A stretch of DNA of 64,000 bases from Streptomyces cucumeris (GTDB lineage: Bacteria; Actinomycetota; Actinomycetes; Streptomycetales; Streptomycetaceae): contig NZ_JANCLX010000002.1 of the NCBI RefSeq assembly GCF_024295805.1, positions 369,656-433,655 on the forward strand. The letters are read 5' to 3'. The notes below the pieces were generated by a model. That model ran no database searches, was not told the DNA's origin, and was given only the letters and a program-made list of their open reading frames with translations. The translations under genes and the position numbers were made by a program. Position 1 is the stretch's first letter, and each line of letters starts with the position of its first letter. This document shows positions 42,355-52,019 of this stretch, piece by piece.

Positions 42355-45300
42355 CCTCCATCGGGCCAGCACCCTTCGCCCCTTCATGGACGGGCGGCGT
42401 CCAACGCCCGGCGGCGATCTCCGCATCCAGCCGCGCCTGGAAGTGCGCGTGCGCGGCTCTCATCTCCGCCTCACGATCCGCCTTGTAGAAGGGGGCTTGG
42501 AAGCCAGCCGGAGGCGGGGTGCGCTCCGGGTCCTCCAGGTGGGCGAGGAGATCGAGGTAATCCTGCTTGGTTTGGCCGTGGCCGTAGGTGTTGAAGTCGG
42601 CGGCGATCTTCCGGCCGTTGGCGTCAAAGTAGGTTGCCGACTCGTAGTCGTACAGCTGCGGGTAGCGCGATTTGAAGATCGCGGCGAGCTGGTCGGCGGT
42701 AATGCCCAGCCAAACGGCGACGAGGGCGTCGAGCTCAACGAGCGCGGCCCGGCGTTCATGCTCGGTGCGGAGCGGGGTGTTGTACTCCCAGGTCGGGTTG
42801 AGGTCGGCGGCGAGAGGCTTGAGATGGGGCCAGCGGGGGTTGGCCCAGTCCTCGTAGCCCCCCCAGTGAGGGTCGAACAGCTCTGACCAGAGGGGTGCGT
42901 AGTGGGCGGTTAGGGCGTTCAAGCGGAGTGTGCGCAGGAGGAGGGCAGGGGCAAGTGGGTGTTTGGGGTCGGGGGCGGGCATCTTACGGGCCTCGGAGAC
43001 CTGGAGGTGTGGGCGTCCAGTAATGCGTAGCAGGTAATCAAGTGGCAACGCTGCCCAAAAGCCTGCGTTGAGAGCGGTCAGGCGGTCAGTCTCCAAGGCC
43101 GCCGAGTGCACGATATGGACATGGGCGGGGCCTGGCGGGATGAGGGCAGCGTGCAGGCTGCGACTGTTGGCGAAAGGAATCATGACTCGCCAGGCCAGCC
43201 GGAAGTAAGTGGTGAACGGTCTCCCAAACCAGGAGTCCTGGGCCGAGAAATACGCCTCCTTGTCGGTGGCCCGCACATAGTTGGTAACAGGGACGAATGT
43301 TTCGGGCAACTCTGCTGGTGCGAGAAAGTCCCATTCCCTGTTGTTCCGGCATGGGACCCTTGGTGCTTTCGAGAAGGGGAGCGCTGATGCGAAGTGCGGA
43401 CCTTGGAGGATGACATCCGTAAGCTCAGAGACGGCCTGGTTGCCCCAGCGGATCAGCCCGTCCTTCTTGGCGTTGGTCTCATTGTATCCGCTTGAGATCA
43501 TCGGGCCGAAATCGGCGAGGTCGCTGTGATAGGCGGCCAGTGCCTCAATTGCTCCTTGTTCGCCGACGAGGACGGGGTACAGCAAAGGTGTCTGTTCCAC
43601 TCCACCAGTCGACTCGGTCAGGGCCTGCCAGCTGGTCAGCAGTGCAGTATTCACATGCACCACACGCTCGCGGTGCGGCCGGATGTCCCATGAGCCGTTG
43701 TGCTTGATGGCGGGTTCGATGCCTTGTCCGTCATGGGTCAGCGAATCGGGTAGGACTTCGGCGCCTCGGAGCTCGCTGACGTGCTGGAAGTTAGGTTCCT
43801 GAGAGGTGCCATAAATGTGCATTCCGAATTCCCAAGAACGGTGAAGGTCCTCGAATGCCCAGTTCGACGAGTTTACAAAGTGCGCGTGCACCCGGAGGTG
43901 CCGATAAGCGGCGGCTCGGATAGCACCCTCGCGTACGCCGCCGAAGTGCGTGTCGGGGTGAATCAGACCCGCGCGGCCGCCCGGTGCGATGTGCTGCCAT
44001 ACCTGAGCCATGAAGGCTCGATAGAGATCACTCCGGGTACCCAGAAGGAGCGGATAGGTGGCCGGGCTGCCGAGCACGGCCACGGATCCCGCATGGGCGG
44101 CCAGCTCCTCGAGGAGGAAGCTTTGGCTGTTCAAGCGTGCGTCCAGTACCTCTTCCTTGCGGAGGCGCCATTCCGCCGCGCTCGGCTTCTCTGCCAGTAC
44201 GAACCACGGCTCCAGCTCTGCAAGGACTTGATCCTCCTGCCAAGTGGGCCTCACCCACGGCGGGTTCCCCACCTGCAAGTCAAACCCACCCCGCGCAAAC
44301 ACCTGCGCGAACTCCAGCTCCCAGTGGAAGAACCCCTGCGCCTTCGCGACATCCTTCGCGACCGCCATCCACGGGAACCGGATCTCCAGCCAGTGGAAGC
44401 GGTCCATGCCCATCCAGTCGGGCAGTTCTTCCTCGTACACGTAGAGGTCATCCAGCGTCTCGAACGTCGAGACGAACGACTCGCTCGGCACGTCCTGGGT
44501 ACCCAGCAGCGCTTCCGCGAAGTCGAGCCAGTCGTCCAGGTTCGCCAAGGGAATGACCGGGCGGCGCTGGCCCTTGACCTGCTCCACACGGCGGCCCGTG
44601 CGGCGGCGGGAGACCGAGTCGCGGGTCAGCGCCATTTGCTTCGGCTCAGCGCCGAAACCGGGAAGGGCGTCCGCCTCCCACGCCATCAGGACCCCGGAGT
44701 CCTCCTCAACAGCCGCAGCCGGACCGGACTCCGCCCCCGCCTCGAACTCCGCCGCCCGTTCCGCCAGCGCCTCCGCCCGCGCGTACTGCTCATGCGTACC
44801 GTTCAGCAGCGAAGCACTCTGCACCGGCCAGAACCACAGCGCACACCACGCGTCCATGAGCTTCTTGAGCCGCCAGTACGGGGTGTCCTCCGCGTGCAGG
44901 TCCGCCAGCACCTTCTCCCGCTTCACCGCGACCTCGGGCTTCCGCAGCCACTCGTCCTCCGCGCCCCATACCCCGATCCGCCGGGAGATGTCCCGCTCGG
45001 ACAGCTCCAGCCGCCGCACCACCAGCCCCCACAGGTACTCGGCCCGCCGGGCCAACCCCTGAAGTCGGGCCGTCTGCTTCGCCGTTGGAGACTTCGTGAT
45101 CGCCTTCCGCCACGCGGCCAGCGCCTTCGCGGCCTCCGGAGCCAGCGCCTTCGCCTCCTTCTCGGCCGCGACCGCGCCCCACTCCTTCGCCGGAAGCAGG
45201 AAGTGGTGCACCGCCCCTTCCGGCAACGGCTCACCCCCCAGCGCGTCCGCCAGCGGGAAGCGCTCTGGGGTAGCCCCCAGCCAGCCGCCCTTCTTGAGCC

Positions 45301-47533
45301 GGTCCGCCGCGTACACCTCGCGCCGCCCGCCGATGAGCGAGTTGCCGCGCCGCAGGTGCAGGCCGAACCAGGGGGCCTCCATGCCCGGGTGCATGGTGTT
45401 GAGCCACAGGGAGACCTCGGCCAGCTCCACGGCCGTCTCGTTGAGGTCGACGCCGTACGAGTTGTGCAGCGCGATGTATGCCTTGACCTTCTGCAACTCG
45501 ACGGCGTACTGGTCGGTGTCGATCGACCGCCCCAGCTCGCCCTGCCGTCGCCGCAGATACTCGACCGCTACCTGGTTGATCGCCTCGTTGAGGAATGCCC
45601 CGGAGCCGAGCGCCGGCTCGCAGATCCGCCAGTTCAGCAGCTCGCGCGCCTCAGTCTCCGTGCCGTCCTGGTCCAGGCGGTGCTGGAGGGCGAGCTGCAC
45701 GGTGACCTTGGTCAGCGACTCGGGCGTGTAGAACGACGCCGAGGTCTGCCGGTCGCGGCCCGACAGCCGGTACACGAACTCACCCGGCGCGTACCGGGCC
45801 CGCAGCACCTCGCCCGTGTCCCGGTCGCGGCGGGTGACGAAGACCGGGTCCGGGTACTCGTCGATCTTCGACTTGGGTACCAGCCAGGAGCCGTCCTTCG
45901 GGTCGCCGCCCTTGGCGACCTCGTACAGCTCCTCGCCCGCGATGAAGCCGCTGTACGACATCAGGCCCTCGTACACCGCGCCGAGCTGGTTGATGCCGAG
46001 CTGGGCGTAGGAGATGAAGCCGCCGCGCTCGCCCTTCTTCCCCCGCGTGATCATCAGGCGGTGCAGCACCTCGTACAGCGTGGCGTTGCGCAGCCGCGTG
46101 TCGAGGTAGCGGACGGACTCGCCCCGGGCCAACGCCTCGTCGGAGTCGTGGCGCGGGTCGCGGAGGGTGTCGGCGCCGATCAGGCGGATCGCCTCCGGCT
46201 CGAACAGCTTGCTGTGCAGTGGCTCGAAGCGCAGGCCGACGTCCTCGCTGGTCTTCTCGTCCGCCGGATCCGTCTCCACGCCGTGGGTGCGGCGAGGGCG
46301 GTAACCGTCCTGCACCTTGCGGAACAGCAGGTCCAGCGACTCGTACAGGTAGACGCCCCTGCGGGCCTCCTCGCCGACCGGCTGCCGGTCGGCGATCAGC
46401 TCAGCGAGCCGCCCCAGGCCGTATCCCTGCTGGTACTCGGGGTAGTCGGCGGGCAGGATGCCCAGTTCGGGGCGGGCCTCGGCGTACAGCAGGAACAGGA
46501 TGCGGTACAGGTAGCGCAGCGACTCGCGGGTCAACTGTCGGCCCAGATCGGCGAGTTCGCCGATGTCCTCGGGGCGAATGCCCTGGTCGCGCAGCCGGGC
46601 CAGTACCTCGTTGGCGATCAGTTCGACGCTCGTCCGCAACCCGTCGCGCAGCTCGCTGGAGACGCCCACCGCGTGCCTCGCCGACTTGCCGAGGAGCTCG
46701 GCGAGGGGGTTCTCGCCGCCTTCCTCCGGCGTACGCAGCGAGTCCGCGCCGAACAGCGCCGCGACGGTGTCGAGTTCGCCGCCCACCCTGGTGTCGTTGC
46801 GTTGCAACGCCGTGTCCAGGGAGACCGCGAGATAGCGGCCCTCTCCCCACACCGCGCGGTCGGCGAGCACGATCACGCCGCCGCCGAGCAGCAGCACATA
46901 TCGGGGCGGCTCCTCGCAGGCGAACAGGAAGGAGGCCAGTTTCGAGCCCGTGGTCAGGCTGGCCGCGCCGTCGAGCACGACCTCCTCCAGCAGCCGTCCG
47001 CGGCCCTCGGAGTCGAGGGCGGCGTCCGATTCGGCGGCCCAGCCGCAGTCCAGGGCGACCAGGCCCTTCTCGGCATGCGCGACCGGGATCTCGTACGTCT
47101 GCCGCGCGCGCTCCACCGTGAGGGTGCGCGGCTTCGCGTCGTATCCGAGGGCGCGCAGCACCTCGGCGTTGAGGGCCCGCACCCGCTCCCGCCACTGCGG
47201 GGAGCCGTACGTCAGCGTGTCGTCGTCGGTGTCGCGCACCGTGACGATGCCGTCCTCGTCCTCGGGGAGGGCGAAGGAGGAGCGGGCCTTGAAGTAGGCG
47301 CGGCGCAGCTCCCGCAGCCCGGCCCGTGGCGTCACGGGCAGTTCTCCGCGGCCGGGAGCCGCCGTCTCCGGCTCTCCGGGCTCCGGGAGGTCGCTCGGCG
47401 CGGCGGACTTCGCCGCGTCCTCGCGCTCCTTCCACGCCTGGAGCAGGCCCGACTTGAGGTCCTTGGGCAGTACCTCGGCCAGGTAGTGGGCCGAGAAGTA
47501 ATCGCCGCGGTTGACCAGGGAGTCGTACGTCAT
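42344..47533 (-). CDS. giant Eco57I-type N6-adenine methyltransferase (PglX/DrmMI-like)
   Basis: A 1729-aa protein. An N-terminal region of about 600 aa of the Eco57I/PglX type precedes the AdoMet-binding motif I EPALGSGAF (639-647); the catalytic motif IV is NPPW (1090-1093), an N-P-P-Y variant. A target-recognition region follows (about 1100-1500), then a C-terminal helical part. It should methylate adenine in host DNA to mark self, and in BREX/DISARM-like systems has no own nuclease domain; none is evident here. The recognition region is visibly lower in GC3 than the rest. ATG 47533 begins 11 bp after the stop of the SNF2 helicase gene. Confidence 0.85.
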   Translation of the reverse strand: MTYDSLVNRGDYFSAHYLAEVLPKDLKSGLLQAWKEREDAAKSAAPSDLPEPGEPETAAPGRGELPVTPRAGLRELRRAYFKARSSFALPEDEDGIVTVRDTDDDTLTYGSPQWRERVRALNAEVLRALGYDAKPRTLTVERARQTYEIPVAHAEKGLVALDCGWAAESDAALDSEGRGRLLEEVVLDGAASLTTGSKLASFLFACEEPPRYVLLLGGGVIVLADRAVWGEGRYLAVSLDTALQRNDTRVGGELDTVAALFGADSLRTPEEGGENPLAELLGKSARHAVGVSSELRDGLRTSVELIANEVLARLRDQGIRPEDIGELADLGRQLTRESLRYLYRILFLLYAEARPELGILPADYPEYQQGYGLGRLAELIADRQPVGEEARRGVYLYESLDLLFRKVQDGYRPRRTHGVETDPADEKTSEDVGLRFEPLHSKLFEPEAIRLIGADTLRDPRHDSDEALARGESVRYLDTRLRNATLYEVLHRLMITRGKKGERGGFISYAQLGINQLGAVYEGLMSYSGFIAGEELYEVAKGGDPKDGSWLVPKSKIDEYPDPVFVTRRDRDTGEVLRARYAPGEFVYRLSGRDRQTSASFYTPESLTKVTVQLALQHRLDQDGTETEARELLNWRICEPALGSGAFLNEAINQVAVEYLRRRQGELGRSIDTDQYAVELQKVKAYIALHNSYGVDLNETAVELAEVSLWLNTMHPGMEAPWFGLHLRRGNSLIGGRREVYAADRLKKGGWLGATPERFPLADALGGEPLPEGAVHHFLLPAKEWGAVAAEKEAKALAPEAAKALAAWRKAITKSPTAKQTARLQGLARRAEYLWGLVVRRLELSERDISRRIGVWGAEDEWLRKPEVAVKREKVLADLHAEDTPYWRLKKLMDAWCALWFWPVQSASLLNGTHEQYARAEALAERAAEFEAGAESGPAAAVEEDSGVLMAWEADALPGFGAEPKQMALTRDSVSRRRTGRRVEQVKGQRRPVIPLANLDDWLDFAEALLGTQDVPSESFVSTFETLDDLYVYEEELPDWMGMDRFHWLEIRFPWMAVAKDVAKAQGFFHWELEFAQVFARGGFDLQVGNPPWVRPTWQEDQVLAELEPWFVLAEKPSAAEWRLRKEEVLDARLNSQSFLLEELAAHAGSVAVLGSPATYPLLLGTRSDLYRAFMAQVWQHIAPGGRAGLIHPDTHFGGVREGAIRAAAYRHLRVHAHFVNSSNWAFEDLHRSWEFGMHIYGTSQEPNFQHVSELRGAEVLPDSLTHDGQGIEPAIKHNGSWDIRPHRERVVHVNTALLTSWQALTESTGGVEQTPLLYPVLVGEQGAIEALAAYHSDLADFGPMISSGYNETNAKKDGLIRWGNQAVSELTDVILQGPHFASALPFSKAPRVPCRNNREWDFLAPAELPETFVPVTNYVRATDKEAYFSAQDSWFGRPFTTYFRLAWRVMIPFANSRSLHAALIPPGPAHVHIVHSAALETDRLTALNAGFWAALPLDYLLRITGRPHLQVSEARKMPAPDPKHPLAPALLLRTLRLNALTAHYAPLWSELFDPHWGGYEDWANPRWPHLKPLAADLNPTWEYNTPLRTEHERRAALVELDALVAVWLGITADQLAAIFKSRYPQLYDYESATYFDANGRKIAADFNTYGHGQTKQDYLDLLAHLEDPERTPPPAGFQAPFYKADREAEMRAAHAHFQARLDAEIAAGRWTPPVHEGAKGAGPMEACP

Positions 47534-47544
47534 GACAGCTTCTC

Positions 47545-50500
47545 TCAGCGGGTCACGGGGGCGGAGAGCCACCAAGCGGCGGGCTCGGACAGCGGCGGGG
47601 GACCGAGGACGACGGGCGGCGGCTCGTCGGCGTCGCGCTTGCGTGCGGGGTCCGGCTTGCGGTCGGGGTCCGGGAGCAGCACCGCGAGGATGCGCAGCAG
47701 CGGTCGGCCCGTCGTCAGCAGGGAGTCGGCGAGGTCGGCCAGGCGCTCCTTGGCACGCTCTTCGGCGAGGGTCGGCTGGTGCCAGGTGGCGAGCCGGCGC
47801 TTGTACTCCGCGATGGGCTCGCGCAACGGCTCGTCCCAGGCGTCGCGCCGCTCGTCGAGGAACGCCTCCGCCGTGCTCAGGACGTCGGGCAGGGCTTCAT
47901 GGAGCGGCCTGGGCTCGCGGTAGTGGCGCTTGTTGGCCATGCTCGGGCCGACCCCGCAACGGCGGAGCAGCGACACCATGTCGTCGTCGACCGCGCCCCT
48001 GCGCGTCACACCCATCCACTTGACGACGGTGGGCCTGCCGAGCTTGTTCGAGTACACGCCCTGGACGAGGTAGATCGGCTCCGCCACGTTCGCGGTGATC
48101 ATCGGGGCTTCCTGGCGCCCCAGGCGGACGAGGACCTTGTCGGTGAGCCATTCCACGACCGGATGCAGGTCCGTCAGCAGCGAGATCTCCGGCCAGCTGG
48201 AGGTGGACGATTCGCGGGCCCGCTGAAGGGAGTGCTCCGCCAAGCGGCGGTTGAAGGTGACGAGAAGCCGCTCGCGCAGCCGCTGCTCGCGGAGGTAGTC
48301 CATGGGCAGGGCTTTGAGGCGGTGGACGAGATCCGCGGGCGGCTGGAAGGAGAGCAGGCCCGACTGCGGGTCGCGGTCCAGCTCCAGCCGGTCGTGGGCG
48401 TCGGGGTAGACCTCGCCCAGCGCCTCGTCCAGAAAATGCGCGGTCGAGTCGAAGAGGCGGGGGAGCACGGCCGACCCGCCGGCGCGTCCGGACGCCGAAG
48501 CCGCGCCGGGTGTTGCCGTACGCGCGGAGTCCTGCGGGTCGGCCCGGTCCGCTGGTTCCTCGCCGACCGGGTCGAAGAAGTCGGCGAGGAAGTCGTCCAT
48601 GCCCGTGTCCTCGTCGTCCGCGCCGGGGTGGCGGGAGTCCAGCGACTCGTCCACGGTCTTCCCGCGCAGCAGGTCCTGGATGAGGGACTTCTCCTCCGCT
48701 TCTGCCCGGTACAGGCCGGTCACGGCCTCGGCCGTACCCAGGGAGCGGTGGGCTTCGTCCTCACGCCCCAGCAGCCGCTCGGCGACGACTGTGTCGTCCT
48801 TGGCGCCCTCGACCTCACTGGTCAGGATCAGCGCGCGGAACTGCGGCGGCCGGGGCTGCCCGTACCGGTCGATTCGCCCGTTGCGCTGCTCGATGCGGAT
48901 CAGCGACCAGGGCACGTCGTAGTGCACCAACTGGTGGCACTGGCGGTGCAGGTTGACGCCTTCAGAGGCCACATCGCCGGTCAGCAGCACCCGTACGGGC
49001 GTGTCGGCCAGGCCGAACTCCTCCACCCGCGCCATCTGCTGCTCGTCGGAGAGTCCGCCGTGCATGACGCGGACGCAGTCGCGGGCCGCCCGGCCCTTGA
49101 AGCCGAGCGCGGCCGGGAGCACCCCGGCCAGCCACTGGAGGGTCTGGACGCGTTCGGAGAAGACCACGACCCGTGCGTCAGATGTGGGGCCGACTCCGAT
49201 CTCCTCCTTGAGCTGGTGCACCAGGGCGGAGAACTTCGCGGAATCGGCCTCGGTGAGATCGGCGGCCAGCTCTGACAACCTTCCCAGGGCGGCCAGTTCG
49301 GCGGCCGTGGCCCGTGGGTCGTCCTTCTTCTCCAGGGTTTTGATGCGGGCGGAGATGGTGGCCCGCAGCGCCGCGCAGGAGGACAGGAACGACTTCAGCA
49401 GCGTGTACGGGAAGAGAGAGACCGAGCTGACGGAAGGGCTGCCGTCGTGGGGGAGCCAGACGGACGCCAGCTCTTCGAAGATCTTTTCCTCGGCGGGGGT
49501 CGCCGCGCAGTGCACCGACTGGGAGGGGCCGCGGTCCGCCCACTGGCCCTTCATCTGCTCGCGGACCTCGGGACTGATCTTCGTACGCCGGATGAACAGA
49601 TGCCTGATGTCCTCGGCACGGTAGTTCTCCGGGTCACGGATCGCTGCCGGGTCCAGCAGGCCGATCAGTTCGGCGAACGACCTCGCGTCGCCGTTGTGCG
49701 GAGTGGCGGACGCCAGGATCAGGGCGTCGGTGCGGGGGGCGAGGATCTGCGCCAGCTGGTTGCGCAGGGAGCCGCGGTTGATCAGGTTGTGCGACTCGTC
49801 GATGACGACGGCGTCCCAGCGGATCTGCTCCAGATGGTGCCGGTACTGGTCGGCGTTCTTCAGGGTGTCGATGGAGACGATGACCCGCTTGAAGGAGGTG
49901 AACGGATTGCGGCCGGCCGGGATCTCCCGCTGGATCCGCTCGATGCCGACGGAGTCCAGTCGCACCAGGGGGATGGAGAACCGTGTCCACAACTCCCGCT
50001 GGAACTGTTCCAGCACATGCTGCGGGGTGACGACGAGGATGCGCTCGCCCCGGCCGCGGCGGATCAGCTCGGCGAGCGTCAAGCCGATCTCCAGGGTCTT
50101 GCCCAGGCCCACCACATCGGCGATCAGCAGTCGCGGACGGAGGTTCGCGCCGGACAGGGCCAGCTCGGCGGGGCGCCGCTGGTAGGGCAGGGAATCCAGC
50201 AGGAACGAGTCGGCCAGGGCCAGGCGGCGCTCGGACTGGGGCAGCGCGGTGCGGCGCAACACCGCCTCCAGGAACAGGCGGGAGCGCCGGTAATTCGGCG
50301 AGTCGTCCCGGACCAGCTGGGTGTCGCGCGGGTCCAGCAACTCGATCCGGTCCAGGCCGGAGAAGAAGACGGCCTCTTGATCGCGTACGAACTCCGACAC
50401 CCCGACGACCTCAAGCTTGGTGCCGTCTTCTGCCGTTGGCACAGAGCTCCTGACCAGCCACTCCTCGTCCCGAACAAGGATCTGGGCGCCGGCTGGGTAC

Positions 50501-50565
50501 TGCTTCTGCACCGTCCGGTCCGCTGTGGCGTCGCTGCGCTCCGCACTGGTCTGGACGGCGGTCAC
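47545..50565 (-). CDS. drmD-like: SNF2-like helicase (DrmD-like)
   Basis: A 1006-aa SNF2-class SF2 ATPase: motif I ADVVGLGKTLE (152-157), motif II VIDESHNL (254-261), motif III ILASATPHNGD, and the C-terminal lobe with GDVASEGVNLH and QRNGRIDRYGQ (motif VI). This is the RapA/DrmD type found next to Eco57I-type methyltransferases in class 1 DISARM. It should translocate on double-stranded DNA and act with the methyltransferase in sensing unmodified DNA. GTG 50565 is preceded by AGGAGG. Its N-terminal 60 aa is a small beta-rich domain (YPAGAQILVRDEEWLVRS). The symbol denotes similarity only. Confidence 0.8.
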   Translation of the reverse strand: MTAVQTSAERSDATADRTVQKQYPAGAQILVRDEEWLVRSSVPTAEDGTKLEVVGVSEFVRDQEAVFFSGLDRIELLDPRDTQLVRDDSPNYRRSRLFLEAVLRRTALPQSERRLALADSFLLDSLPYQRRPAELALSGANLRPRLLIADVVGLGKTLEIGLTLAELIRRGRGERILVVTPQHVLEQFQRELWTRFSIPLVRLDSVGIERIQREIPAGRNPFTSFKRVIVSIDTLKNADQYRHHLEQIRWDAVVIDESHNLINRGSLRNQLAQILAPRTDALILASATPHNGDARSFAELIGLLDPAAIRDPENYRAEDIRHLFIRRTKISPEVREQMKGQWADRGPSQSVHCAATPAEEKIFEELASVWLPHDGSPSVSSVSLFPYTLLKSFLSSCAALRATISARIKTLEKKDDPRATAAELAALGRLSELAADLTEADSAKFSALVHQLKEEIGVGPTSDARVVVFSERVQTLQWLAGVLPAALGFKGRAARDCVRVMHGGLSDEQQMARVEEFGLADTPVRVLLTGDVASEGVNLHRQCHQLVHYDVPWSLIRIEQRNGRIDRYGQPRPPQFRALILTSEVEGAKDDTVVAERLLGREDEAHRSLGTAEAVTGLYRAEAEEKSLIQDLLRGKTVDESLDSRHPGADDEDTGMDDFLADFFDPVGEEPADRADPQDSARTATPGAASASGRAGGSAVLPRLFDSTAHFLDEALGEVYPDAHDRLELDRDPQSGLLSFQPPADLVHRLKALPMDYLREQRLRERLLVTFNRRLAEHSLQRARESSTSSWPEISLLTDLHPVVEWLTDKVLVRLGRQEAPMITANVAEPIYLVQGVYSNKLGRPTVVKWMGVTRRGAVDDDMVSLLRRCGVGPSMANKRHYREPRPLHEALPDVLSTAEAFLDERRDAWDEPLREPIAEYKRRLATWHQPTLAEERAKERLADLADSLLTTGRPLLRILAVLLPDPDRKPDPARKRDADEPPPVVLGPPPLSEPAAWWLSAPVTR

Positions 50566-50652
50566 CCGTGGCCTCCTGAGGCGGTTCGGTTCGGTCGTAC
50601 GCGGAGCCCGTCAAGGGCCTGTTCAGTATCGCGGGTCAGACGGGCGTATAGG

Positions 50653-51864
50653 TCAGAAGGACGCACTGGCGGCGTATGCCTCGCGCAGGCGCTGTGCGGT
50701 GATACGGGCCTGGGCGCTGTGCCGCAGTGATCGCCGTCCGGTGCCGCTGCGGTCCTGCGGGTGGACGGGAGGCCGTGCGGCGGGGGCGTCCGTGGAAGCG
50801 CGGTCAGGGCGGTTCGGAGCGGCGGGAGGCGGCACCGGCGGCTGCCGTCGGCCGGGCGGAGTGTCGGCCGAGGCGTTGGCCCCCTCAGGGAGCGCTTGGG
50901 CGTCCGAGACCCGCCGGCCGTTGGAGAGCGCCTGCGATGACACCTCGGTTCGGGAGCTGCCGAGCAACTCATCCAGGAGGTGCGCCGGAGCGGCTGTGTA
51001 GCTGGTGAGCCTGCGCCGCGCCTGGGCAACCTTCAGCCCCTGCGCTTCGATCAGCGCCCGGCACTGCCGCACCACGTCGTCGAGCCGGGGCCGGTCCTGT
51101 GCCTGGTGGGCGAGCATCGCCCTCAGCAGCGGCATCAGCTCCTCCGGCGCCCCGGACAGATCCGGAGCGGTCGCGGGATCGACGATCTGATGGAACAGGA
51201 CGTGGATGTTGTCGGCCCGGTAGGGGAGGTGACCGGAGGCGGCGAACAGCAGCACGGCGCCCAACGCGTACACATCGACCGCGGGGGTCAGCGGCCTCTC
51301 ACCGTTCGCCTGCTCGGGAGGCATGCAGGAAGGAGTACCGACAACCGTGTTGGGGGAGGTCAGCGACACGCTTGACTCGGCGAACACGGCGAGCCCGAAG
51401 TCGATGATCTTGGGGCCGTTCGGGCCCAGTAGCACATTGGCGGGTTTGAGGTCGCGATGCAGCAGACCCTGCTTGTGCACGGTTGCCAGCGCCTCGGCGA
51501 GTGTCGCGCCCAGAGAGGCGGTGAGCAGGGCGGACAACGGACCGTGAGTCCCCACATGCCGACTCAGGTCCAGCCCCTCGACATACTCGGTGGCCAGCCA
51601 TGGGGGATCCGCCTCCACGTCGGCGTCCATCAGGGTGGCTATCCGCGCGCCCCAGACCGCCTTGAGGATCTCCACCTCTTGCGCGAACCTCTGCCGCGTC
51701 TGCGAGTCCACGACAGACGGCTTGATCACCTTGACAGCAGCGGGTTCGCCGCCCGGCGACTCCCCCAAATACACCTGTCCCATGCCGCCGTGCCCGATCC
51801 TGCCGAGCAGCTCGTACCCGCCGAGCTCGGCGGGGTCCTCGGGGCTCAGGGGCGCGATGTGCAC
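50653..51864 (-). CDS. cytosolic Ser/Thr protein kinase
   Basis: A 403-aa Hanks-type kinase with G-loop GRIGHGGMGQVY, Lys45 (AAVKVIK), HRDLKPAN (D138), DFG (155-157) and GTPSCMPPEQ. After residue about 280 comes a Pro/Ser-rich low-complexity tail without a transmembrane helix, so it is cytosolic. It lies 87 bp upstream of the DrmD-like gene on the same strand. Kinases accompany several phage-defence systems (PglW-type, Stk2-type), so an infection-sensing role is plausible but inferred. GTG 51864 (VHIAPLSP) has GAGAGG six bases upstream. Confidence 0.85.
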   Translation of the reverse strand: MHIAPLSPEDPAELGGYELLGRIGHGGMGQVYLGESPGGEPAAVKVIKPSVVDSQTRQRFAQEVEILKAVWGARIATLMDADVEADPPWLATEYVEGLDLSRHVGTHGPLSALLTASLGATLAEALATVHKQGLLHRDLKPANVLLGPNGPKIIDFGLAVFAESSVSLTSPNTVVGTPSCMPPEQANGERPLTPAVDVYALGAVLLFAASGHLPYRADNIHVLFHQIVDPATAPDLSGAPEELMPLLRAMLAHQAQDRPRLDDVVRQCRALIEAQGLKVAQARRRLTSYTAAPAHLLDELLGSSRTEVSSQALSNGRRVSDAQALPEGANASADTPPGRRQPPVPPPAAPNRPDRASTDAPAARPPVHPQDRSGTGRRSLRHSAQARITAQRLREAYAASASF

Positions 51865-52019
51865 GTGAGGCCTCTCTTTAGGGACGGGGTACGCAAAGGG
51901 CACTGCTCGTCGTCACGCTAGACCACTCACTGAGGACGTGGGGGTGCACCGACGAGGCGGTGCTGCCCCCGCAGTGGTCTCTCCGGATGGCGGGAGCCCC
52001 TCAGCAGGTGCGCGTGCCA

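Noticed and set aside
42344..47533. BREX/Pgl system based on PglX-like methyltransferase
   Set aside because: No PglZ phosphatase, BrxC/PglY ATPase or BrxL is found in the window. The kinase lacks PglW size.
43781..47923. Plus-strand open frame of 1380 codons
   Set aside because: Antisense to the methyltransferase and SNF2 helicase genes, with no domain and composition typical of shadow frames.
42344..50565. Complete DISARM system
   Set aside because: Only DrmD-like and methyltransferase components are here. No DrmC (PLD), DrmE or separate DrmA/DrmB is adjacent.
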